From the NCBI GenBank assembly GCA_001662425.1, contig BDDC01000041.1, forward strand, positions 25,625 through 89,624: 64,000 bases of DNA, written 5' to 3'. Under the pieces are notes generated by a model. It saw only the letters and a list, made by a program, of their open reading frames with translations. It did not search any database and was not told the origin of the DNA. Every line of letters begins with the position of its first letter. Position 1 is the stretch's first letter. The position numbers and the translations under genes were made by a program. Below are positions 33,678-43,063 of the stretch, in pieces. The DNA comes from Chlamydomonas sphaeroides (taxonomy: Eukaryota; Chlorophyta; Chlorophyceae; Chlamydomonadales; Chlamydomonadaceae).

Positions 33678-36175
33678 ATGCAGCGCTGCATACTCACTTC
33701 GCGACCACCCATCCCATCGCGACTTGCAACTTGCGCCAGGAGGCATGCGACACGCTCCCAGGCAGCCGCAGTAGTTGCCGACAATGCACCTTCCACGTCC
33801 AGCCGGACCGAGGCGAAGGAGGCGCTCATGAAACTGGTCGAGTTCACCAATCGCGGCCTGGGCGTGCGCACCTTCCAGCGCGGGCTCATAGAGGAGGCCC
33901 AGGTGGGGCATGGGAGCGCAGCACAGCGCGCGTCGTCGCCCACTAACCCTAGGACGCGTGGCGAGGGCACCACCTGCCGCGACGCTCTTGGCCGAGCTGA
34001 GGCCCAGGTCCCCTGAGCCAGCCGCGACAGCCGCCGGGGTCGCGCATGTAGCAGTCACGTGTCTCAGGTCGTGCGGAGCGGCTTGTGGCGCCCAAGGGCC
34101 GCCAGCCGAAGTGCCTCGGGCTACCTCGTGAGCCCCTGCCAGCCTATCCCGCGCCGACCTTGCCCGGCGCCGCCAATCACCCCACACGCCGCAGGTGGCC
34201 GTGGAGTCGTTCCAGGGAGAGGAGCTGGACTACGAGCTGCTGGCCGGCAAGTGGCGCCTGCTGTACACCACCGCCAACGACGTGTAAGGGCGCAGCAGGG
34301 CGCGCGCCGGCGCGGCTGCTGCTCGGGGGCAGGGGGCTCGTGCCGGGCCGGGCCGCACGCATCGGAGGCCACGCACGGTAGCTCTTCTGCGTGTCGATCT
34401 ACCTCACGCCATCCCACCCACCCTCCTGACAGGCTGCCCATCCTGGAGCTGGAGTACAGGCTCAGCCCGGGGCCCTTCAGCGGCCTGTTCGGGCTGCCCA
34501 AGCCCCTGGAGGTGCGGGGCGACAGGCGCCGTGTGCTGCGGAGCCGCGGCCCCGGCTGAAACCCTGCCGAACGCCGGCGCCAGATTCAAGGGCTGCCCGT
34601 GTGCCTGTGGCCTTAGTCTATGCTGTTGCTAATCCGCCATGCTGGCCCCAGGGTGGTGGGTAAGCAACAGTTGCCGCCTGCCGTGCGGTGCTCCGGGGCG
34701 GAGGGCCCGGGCCCCAGCCCAGCGTGTCGAGTGCGTTGTCAGCTGGGTCACGTGGCCTCCACGCTTGACCTTTGTCGTCCGCCACCCATTGCTATCCCGG
34801 TGTGGCGCCAGGTGGGCAACATCTACCAGGCTTTCACCAGCCCCTCGGACGGCAAGGTGGGGCGTTGGGACGTGGCCGGGACCCGGCCGCCGGCCGCCAC
34901 GCACCGGCCGCCTCGCCTGGTAGTAGGGCAGCGCCTGGCAGCTGTGGGCCCTCGACCCCCGACCCCACTGTTCTGTTGCCGTACGGCACTCCGTACGGCA
35001 CTCCGTACGGCACTCGGTACGGCACTCCGTACGGCACTCCGTACGGCACTCCGCAGTACGAAACGCTGCTTTGCCGCCACTCCGCCGCCATTCCAGGTCC
35101 AGAACATCATAGAATTCAACACCGCCGCCGGCGCGGTCACGTTCACGGTCGGCGCAAGGTGCGGCAGCTGCTGCTGTGCGGCAGCGGGCCGGCACGGCCG
35201 CCCCGTCGCCTGCCTGCCCCCCTCACGTCATCTCACAGCTGCAACGATGCCCCTCTGTCTCGCCCCTCCGCTCAGGTATGACGTCCGCAGCGGCAAGCGC
35301 ATCGCGCTTGTCTTTGAGGACGCGCAGGTAGGCAGCGCACAGAGATGGAGAGGGCCGATGGGGTGGGCGGTGCTGCGGCCCTGCTTCAGCGGGCCGGTGC
35401 TTGGGACCGCTTGCAGCCCCCCTGCTCTCTGCCCAGCCCCCGGCTGGAGGGTACGTGTGTACGGTGGCATAAACGGGCTCGCCGCCGGCACCGATGCCCG
35501 CGCGCTCCCGGGAGTGGGCTCAAACACGCCATGCTGGCCGGCTTCCTGCTGTACACCATTGCCGTACCCCATTGCTGTACCCCACTGCCGTACCTTAGGT
35601 GGGCCAGCTGCGCATCAGCGAGGCCACCGAGGCGCTGCTGGCGCCGGCCATGCTGCCGCGCGGCTCGCTGCAGCACCAGCTGTTGCTGGCGTTGCGGGAG
35701 TTCACGCTGCGCTTCCAGGTAGGCCGCCGCGGTGCCGGTGTTGTGCTCCCTGCAGGGTTGCCAGTCGCCTGTGGAACCATATGCCTCATAAGATAAAGAA
35801 GAGGCTACAATAGGGCCTTGCAGTCAGGGAAGGTCGGGATAGCCATATGAGATTGTGCTGACGGGGCCTCCGCCAGGCGCTCGTCGCGTTGGTGGGCCTC
35901 GGTGCCGGATTAGGCCCCCCTTGCTGCGCCATGTGGGACGGCGGGAGGTCGCTAGACAGGTGGGAGAAGGTGTGGTCTGACGCGCTGTGTGTCGTCTTGC
36001 CTGCTCCTGCCATGCCTCCCGCCAGTTCCGCACCGCGGCGCAGCTGGCGAGCCAGGCAGTCACGCAGCGCGACAACTTTGCCGCCGGCTACCTGCTGACG
36101 TACCTGGACGACACGATGCTCATCGGGAGAGCCATCGGGTTGGGGGGCACTTTCCTGTTTGTGCGCGAGGAGTGA
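33678..36175 (+). CDS. Plastid lipid-associated protein / fibrillin
   Basis: Lipocalin-like protein of thylakoids and plastoglobules that binds lipids and supports photoprotection. Eight exons, 33678-33902, 34195-34283, 34433-34511, 34812-34856, 35097-35158, 35276-35327, 35599-35718, 36026-36175, are all in phase and give 273 aa. Residues 1-45 are Arg/Ser/Ala-rich, as expected of a plastid transit peptide. The PAP/fibrillin core begins AKEALMKLVEFTNRGLGVRT and has the hallmark LLAGKWRLLYTTANDV, then LPILELEYRLSPGPFSGLFG, QNIIEFNTAAGAVTFTVGAR and the terminal signature TYLDDTMLIGRAIGLGGTFL. The start ATG at 33678 (CCAAAATGC) begins the transit-like peptide; upstream in-frame sequence lacks support. 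A 12-bp minisatellite lies in intron 4. The family is clear but the FBN subgroup is not assigned. Confidence 0.92.
34981..35052 (+). repeat. 12-bp intronic minisatellite, 6 copies
   Basis: Six head-to-tail copies of GTACGGCACTCC, one with a terminal G, in intron 4 of the fibrillin gene. GTAC makes each unit boundary locally palindromic. Confidence 0.97.
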
Positions 36176-36899
36176 TGTGGTATGTGTGTGGTGTGTGTTT
36201 GCTGCGGTGTTGTGGGTAGTTAATGCAGTAGAGCGGCTTGGGGGGATAAGGTGCAGCAGCGGGACGGAGGGGCTGTCGTCTGCCAGGTGGGGGCTTCCTG
36301 GGGGCTTGCTGGGGGCCGGCGGAGGCGTTTATTGTGGAATAAGTATGAATGGGGATACACGGCGGGGGCGGTCGCCATGTGTTGCCGGTGTGGAACGGCG
36401 GGGCTGCCAGGTACCTGTGTTGGGGGCCGCGGGGGCGTGGTGGTGCAGCTGGTAGCCGGCTGTTGCGGCGCAGCGTAATGAATTGGATGGTTTCGTGCGG
36501 TGGACATCCGTTTTGGGCGATTCCATGGCCTGTGAATTGCAACGACATATGTCAACCCAGAGCGACCCAAGGGTCGTCGTGCCACGTGGCGCTTGTGACA
36601 GCGGTTCATTGGGCGCCGAAGGCGATTGCGACGATTGTACTACTTGGGTGGGGGCAAGCATGCACGTTGAATGTGTGGAAGGCCCAAAACTTCAATGGAG
36701 TCAGCAGCTTCGGTCAGCGGGCGCGGGCCCAAGGGGGATGCCGTACGGTTGGTGCCCAGCATTGTCCTTGGGCATTGTCCCCCTTCCGAGACGACTCGTT
36801 CTTACCTTTGTACACAGTGACATAGCCCTCGACGTTCTATAACTGCTGCAAGCTGCTGGGCCACACTTAACGTTGCTTTTGATTGACTCGCTCACAAAA
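36176..36899. other. Intergenic region, fibrillin / serine decarboxylase
   Basis: Holds the fibrillin 3' UTR and the decarboxylase promoter. No gene is recognised and no TGTAA motif is seen. Confidence 0.4.
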
Positions 36900-39487
36900 A
36901 TGGACCCCGTCGAGCTTGCTACGTCCTGTGCTATGCCTCCTGTGCTCAGCAAGAGCGCTGTGCCGGCCGACCCCAAGTCGGAAGGCTTCAAGCGCTCCTC
37001 GCACCTCAAGACGGAGACCCTTGATGTCGCCGCTGTGGGGCCCTACCAGGCGATGCCAGTCGCTGGCCCCGTTATCTCTCACCACAAGTCGACGGCGCTG
37101 CCGGTGGTGGAGCCGACTCAGGAGATGAGCGAGGAGGTAGGTGGCGACTGCTCTTCCGCGCCGACGCGTGTTCGATCGGTGCGCGTCTCACACCACGGTC
37201 TCCTGCGCAGGAGCGCGAGGCTCGTATTGCTGAGATGATTGGGAACTACATGAAGCGGCTGCAGGAGCGCACCTCCCACCACATGGGGTAAGCGCGCAAT
37301 GGCCCTGTTGCGTCGCGGGCTTTCCCCTGCAGCGCTTTGACGCGTCTTATTGGCACCTTTAGGTACCCCTACAACCTAGACTTCGACTACGGGCTGTTGG
37401 AGGGTCTCAACAAGTTCAGCATCAACAATCTCGGCGACCCGTTCATTGAGAGCAACTACGGCGTGCACTCGCGCGAGTTCGAGGTGCGCGGCGCAGCTGC
37501 GGAGGGGTTGGCAGCTGGCGCTGACGTGGGGTTTCAAAAAGTACCCAGCGGTCCATGGGTCACCGTGACGCGGGGGCTGCCTCTGCCGGTCTTTTACGCA
37601 GGTGGGCGTGCTGAACTGGTTTGCCCGGCTGTGGGAGATTGATGAGGAGGAGTACTGGGGCTACATCACCACCTGCGGCACGGAGGGCAACCTGCACGGC
37701 ATCCTGGTCGGCCGCGAGAACTTCCCGGAGGGCGTCCTGTACGCCTCGGCTGAGTCGCACTACTCAGTCTTCAAGGCCGGGCGCATGTACCGCATGCAGG
37801 CCGAGAAGGTGCGCCGCGCACCCAAGCATGATGGGATGTGGAGCCAGCTCCCTAGCCGACCCAGGCATGGGCCGCGAGCCCGCGACGCACTGACGTGGCA
37901 GCGCGCCCCTGCCGGAGGGCGCTTGTCGCCGTAAAGCAGGACGTCGCCACGGCCGCCCGATCCACATGCCGTACTCAGCACGGGCGGCCGACCCACATAT
38001 TTAGCCGCCCAACCTTGCGGCCTCGACTTCGCGCCCTACCTTCTTGCCCGCGGGCGGCGGACACACATACTTGCCGACGTACCTTGATATGCCCTCTCAT
38101 CGTCTATTCCTCGCTTGCTGCACGGCACCCTGCGCGCTCCAGATTTCTACCCTGCCCACCGGCGAGATCAACTACGACGAGCTGAAGGAGCGCCTGCTGG
38201 CCAACGTCGGCAAGCCCGCGGTGCTGAACCTCAACATTGGCACCACCGTCAAGGGCGCCGTGGACGACGTGGATCGCGTGCTGGAGGTGCTCAAGGTGTG
38301 GTCGCGCAGGAGGGAGCCAGGCGAAAGGGATGGGTGGTACTCAGCTACCGATGGTCGCGGCAGCCGCAGCCAGCAGGGCCACGGTTGCGGCAGAAGGCGG
38401 GTGTTGCCACCGCTACGTGCTCTGTGGTCTACATGTAAACGGCATGTCCACCACCACAGGAGACGGGCTACACGGAGGACAACTTTTTCATCCACTGCGA
38501 CGGCGCACTGTTCGGCATGATGATGCCGTTCCTCAGCCGCGACGCGCCCATGGTCACCTTCCGCAAGCCCATCGGCTCCGTGTCGGTGTCGGGCCACAAG
38601 TTCGTGGGCGCGCCCGTGCCCTGCGGCGTCGTCATCACCCGGTGAGCCTCGCGAGGGCTGCCCATCTGGCCCTTCAGAGTGGACACTGCGAGCCTCTCGC
38701 CGCTGGCGGCGCCACCATCCCTGCAGTCCATCGCCACCATGCACAACTGGGAACGGAGTAGCTGAGCCACACCACCGCTGCGTGCCTCCTTTGCGCAGCT
38801 TCAAGTCGGTCATGGCGCTGTCGTCGGACGTGGAGTACCTCAACTCGCGCGACGCCACCATTATGGGCAGCCGCAACGGCCACGCGCCCATCTACCTGTG
38901 GTACACGCTGACTCGCAAGGGCTACGAGGGCATGCGCCGCGACGTTGAGCGCTGCATGCGCAACGCGCACGTCCTCAAGACGGTGAGCGCGGGGTGTGGG
39001 AAATGGTGAATGGCGGCCACTGGGTTGACTGAAGCCAAGGGGTCAGACCGTGGCATGTATCTGGATGCACTTTGAGCGAATTGAGGTGCAGCATAGCGGG
39101 TGTTATGTGCTTGGGGGCCGCAGTGGCTGGAAGGGCTGGCCAACGCGTCATGTCCCGACCGCCTTGACCCTTGCTCCACCCTCGGCCTCCTGTCGTGCCT
39201 TTCCTGCCCTCCTGCAGATGCTGGAGAGCGCGGGCATCAAGACCATGCTCAACGAGCTCTCCAACACGGTCGTGTTCGAGCGGCCCAAGGAGGAGGCCTT
39301 CGTGCGCAAGTGGCAGCTGGCGTGCGAGGGCGACATCGCGCACGTGGTGGTCATGCCCAACATCACTGTGGAGAAGCTGGAGGACTTCGTGGCAGACTAC
39401 GTGCAGAGCCGCGCCCGCGTGTCCATCTCGGCGGCGCGCCGCGTCGCGAGCGCGGCGCGCGCCGCGGAGGAGGAGTCCGACTCGTAA
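36900..39487 (+). CDS. SDC: Serine decarboxylase (PLP-dependent)
   Basis: Converts L-serine to ethanolamine for choline and phosphatidylethanolamine synthesis; homologous to plant SDC and related to histidine decarboxylases. Eight exons, 36900-37136, 37211-37287, 37363-37483, 37602-37808, 38143-38295, 38460-38641, 38799-38982, 39218-39487, give 476 aa, similar to the plant enzyme (~480). Family phrases: [75 protein letters not shown] and [20 protein letters not shown]. The cofactor lysine is Lys312 in [11 protein letters not shown], and Asp279 (HCDGA) should contact the pyridine nitrogen. Residues 1-75 are a family-variable extension without an obvious transit peptide. The C-terminal tail is Ala/Glu-rich and ends in EEESDS. 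Strong identification to group II decarboxylase; serine specificity follows from closeness to plant SDC. Confidence 0.94.
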
Positions 39488-40472
39488 AGCCCACGAGGCA
39501 ACGGAGTGGACGTGACTGGGGGAGAGGGGTCTCGACGCGTGCGTGCGCGGCAGAAGCTAGCGGAGAGTTCGGCGGATTGGCCGGCCCCGCTGCGCGCATG
39601 CGGCCGCACGCGGGCGCACGGTGAGGGAGCGGTATGTGACGTGCGAGCAAGGCACGGGGCAGCGGGGTGGGTGTGTTTGGGGCATCGCGGGCGCATGTCA
39701 GCAGGTGGTGCGGCATTCATGTTGAGTCTGTTACTGCGGGATAACTCCGGACTGGGTCGTGACAGCGCCGGCGGGGTGGCGCGTGCAGCGGTGACCTTCT
39801 TATCGATGGACCAGCAGATGACTTTCTGGTCGACTGACGTTCGGACGCACAATACTCGTGAGGGTGTTTACGATGGTGAGATGCGGCATCATGGTGAGGG
39901 GGCAACTGGAGGTTGGAAGTCCTTAGACCGCGCCCGTGGAGGGGAAACCCTGTGGGAGTAACCCGAAACAGCTTGCCAGCGGTTGACGATGTTTGTGTGG
40001 TGCTGTGTTGACTTGGTATCTACGTTGCCGCCCGCCGGCTAGCGCCCTAGGCAGACCCGACGGCAGCGAAGGGGACGATGACGTCTCCAATGCGCTGCGG
40101 GCTGTGGCCTTAGCTCCATACATGCCTTATGCAATGCGCCTTCCGCGGTGGGCGATTGACAAGCGAGTGATTTGTGGCTCGCGTGATGTAAATCAGACCG
40201 CCAGCAAAGTTGACGTATTTCGCCACTTCGCAAACATGTCAGCACGCCGTTGCCTGGTGGGGCGGAAGCAGCTCGGGTTCGTGTCGGCTGCCGATGTTAT
40301 TCTGCGTAACGCGCCACGCAGCTAGAACGTGTACACATTGCCGACATCTTGTATCCGCTACAATCACAACACCACCGACCGCTGCACGTTGTGTCCCTTG
40401 GAGATCGAGCCCAGCGACTATCTACCAGCTTTAGCCGCGTAACGAAGCCTACGCATCTGTGGACGACAAAGT
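39488..40472. other. Intergenic region, serine decarboxylase / PAC1
   Basis: Probably a ~700-nt 3' UTR followed by the PAC1 promoter. No gene is supported. Confidence 0.4.
40187..40191 (+). terminator. Candidate poly(A) signal TGTAA for serine decarboxylase
   Basis: TGTAA 700 bases after the stop codon. Confidence 0.4.
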
Positions 40473-42424
40473 ATGGACATCTTTGAGCAAGCCGACGGTG
40501 CGGCGCTCGCTCCGTGGTGTTATCGCGCCAACTCCATCCATCTCCCCGGCCATGGCGCCACGGCCTTACGAGAGCCCCCTTCCCCCCATCTGCTCGCCTC
40601 ATTCCAGCCTTCACGCCCAGCCGGGCGGTGCTCCAGGAAGAGGAGGAGGCCGCCGCGCCCTCGTCCTCGGGCCTGCTGCGGCCGGCCGTGTGCGTGGTGC
40701 GTTTCCCCGCACGCCGCTCCTCTTCCAGCAGCCCCTCAACCTGCTGCTGCTGCTGCTGCTGCCATATGCTCTCCGGCCGTATCTCAGGCCCCAGCAACGG
40801 CCTCGCCAACCCCTGCTCTCCTTTCGCCCCCGCCCCCGCCCGCACGTGCGTCCCTCTTCGCCGCCTGCAGTGGAACAAGGCGGCCGTGCAGCGGCTGTGC
40901 GGCTCCCCGGCCGTGTCCTGCCAGGTCCTGCTGGTCGCCACCTGCCCCACCTCCTGCGCGCTGCTGCAGGCCGTGCCCGGCAAGCAGGTGCGCTGCCCGG
41001 CCGCCGCCGCCGCACCACCACCGCCACCACGCCCCACCCCACACTGCCAGCTGCCGGCCAGCCCCCGCCCATGCAGGCCACCACCTGCACCCTCCTGCTG
41101 TACAACCCGCCTGCTCCTCCCACGCCACCTCGCCACGCTCCCATGCCGACCTGCTCCCGCTCCCACACCAATCCACCACGCGCAGCTCATCGGCTGTGTC
41201 CTGGCTCCCGGCGTCTGCCTGGCGGGCAACAGCCTCGCGCCGCCGCACGCGCCGCTGCCCTCGGACCGCGTATGCTGCGTCTACGCGCTGCCCGACGCGG
41301 ACTCCGCCGGCGGCAGCAGCGCCGGGGTGCTGCTGGTGTGCTGCCAGTACCCCGTGGCTCGGGAGCGCGCGGGCGGCTGGGCGAGGGCGCTGCTGGGGCA
41401 GGTGACGTACGGCCACGCGCTGTTCGTGGGCTCCATGCCGGCGGAGCAGTTCCGGGGGCAAGGTGCGCGGGGGGCGGGAGGGACCCAGGGTGGCTGGCAG
41501 TCGCAGGGCGCAGGGCGCATGGGCGCATGGGCTGGCGCGCCCTGCCAGGCCGTGGACTGTCGTGTTCGGCGTGTGGGGCAGAGGGCGTGGCAGCTGGGCG
41601 CGGCCCGCGGCACGGCGCTGGGCCGGCATGGTGCGCTGACGAGGCGCCTGGCCGCTGTGGTGACAGTCAGCGTGCTGTAGCTGGTGCCGCTGCACGCGCG
41701 CGCTAGCCGCATCTGCCTCGCAGCCCTCCACGCGCCAGTCACGCCCGGCTGGGCCCTGCTAACGTGGCCGCCCACCGCCCCGCCGCTGCGCTGCCCCTTC
41801 CCCGTTTCCCCCTCCCCCTGCAGGCGACGCCTCGCAGGAGGAGCTGCTGTTCTCGCTGCGCACGGCCGCAGCGGCGCAGCAGGCGGGGCCGCGGCCCGCG
41901 GCGCCACTGCTGCCGTGCGGCACGCTGGTGGGCGGCCTGCCGGCGGCGCTGCTGTCGCACTGCCAGGTTTGTAGGGCCAGCGTGCGTCGGGGGTCGTATG
42001 TGGGGGCGATCGGTTGTGGCAGCGAGCCGAGGTGCGTGCGCAGGGCCGGTGCCCCGGTCGGTGTTGGCGGGTGGTGCGGGTCTCCTGGGGCTTGCGGCTG
42101 CCGGGCCCCGGGGGGTCAGTGTCCGAGCCCCGTCTGCCTCATTCCGCGTGCCAACCGCGTGCCGCCTGCCGTGTGGTCCATGCCCGTGCTGCCCGTGCTG
42201 CCCGTGGTCCTCAGGTGCGCGGCAAGAGCGGCGAGTTGCTGGTGGGAGTGGAGATGGTGGCCGAGGGGCGGCCCGCGCTGGCGGAGGCGGCCTCGGCCGC
42301 GTTGGCGACGGCGCTGCGCTCACGCGGCGCGGCGGCGGCGGCCGAGGCGCTCGGCGGCAAGGAGGTGCTGCGGGCGGCGCAGCGCGCGCTGGGGCTGGGC
42401 GCCGTGAACGACGTGTACGCGTGA
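40473..42424 (+). CDS. PSMG1: Proteasome assembly chaperone 1 (PAC1/PSMG1)
   Basis: With PAC2 it guides formation of the 20S proteasome alpha ring. Six exons, 40473-40516, 40621-40696, 40871-40987, 41186-41462, 41824-41966, 42215-42424, give 288 aa, the same length as human PSMG1. The reconstructed N-terminus APCRAVLQEEEEAA parallels the human APCRAG...EEEEE. Further matches: WNKAAVQRL, LLPCGTLVGGLPAALLSHCQ (human LPAAVLSYCQ) and EVLRAAQRALG near the end. The final residues Val-Tyr-Ala are an HbYX motif, used to dock between alpha subunits. Exon 1 (44 nt) was picked because it alone gives a Met start and matching phase (TG|GTGTTA). The end of exon 2 (donor GTG|GTGCGT) is the least certain junction. 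Confidence 0.88.
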
Positions 42425-43063
42425 GCGCGGTGCAGTGGTGCAGGGTGGGTGTGAGAGCTTGTGCTCTGGTGATACATGATGGGTGAAGGAAAGGGTGGTG
42501 GCGCTGTGTGCGGCGTTGTTTTGACGGCGAGGCGTGAGACTCCCCTGCCGTGCGGCGCTGAGGTGGGATGATGGGTAGGGCTGCTGCGTTGTGGGTGGGT
42601 GCGGGCTGGCGAGGGCGGCGGCAGTGGGCTGTGCACCTGCGCGCATATGCCGCTGATGCCCGAGCGCGGCGCTGGGGCAGGCATGCTTACTTCATGCAAG
42701 ACGGTTTCAGGTTTCAACAACGGCTCAGCTTCCATCAACCCTTGTCAAAGGCTCAGCCACCTTGCCACCCAGCACCCAGCCGTGCGCATGCGCCGGTCAT
42801 TGGCGCTTGGCCAGCGGCCCGCAGCACCCGACCAAGCCGTCCGCAGCTAACATCGCCATCTCCACACAGCCCCATCGCCCTGCATCACAACGCCGCCCAC
42901 GGCCAGCCACCGGCACCTCAGTCCTGCACACATCACCCGCTGCCCCGCCCTGCCTCAGCTCGCCTCACAGCATCATATCACCCTACGCCCAGCCGCCTAA
43001 CCGCCGACCTAACCCGACCCCGAAGCCAGCCATCCCCAGCACGCGAGTCCCCAGTCAGCCCCC
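42425..43063. other. Convergent intergenic region, PAC1 / TEX47-like
   Basis: 3' ends of two convergent genes; no gene or clear TGTAA motif seen. Confidence 0.4.

Noticed and set aside
34981..35052. Regular repeat that could be mistaken for a CRISPR array
   Set aside because: The 12-bp units are directly abutting with no spacers and lie in a eukaryotic intron.
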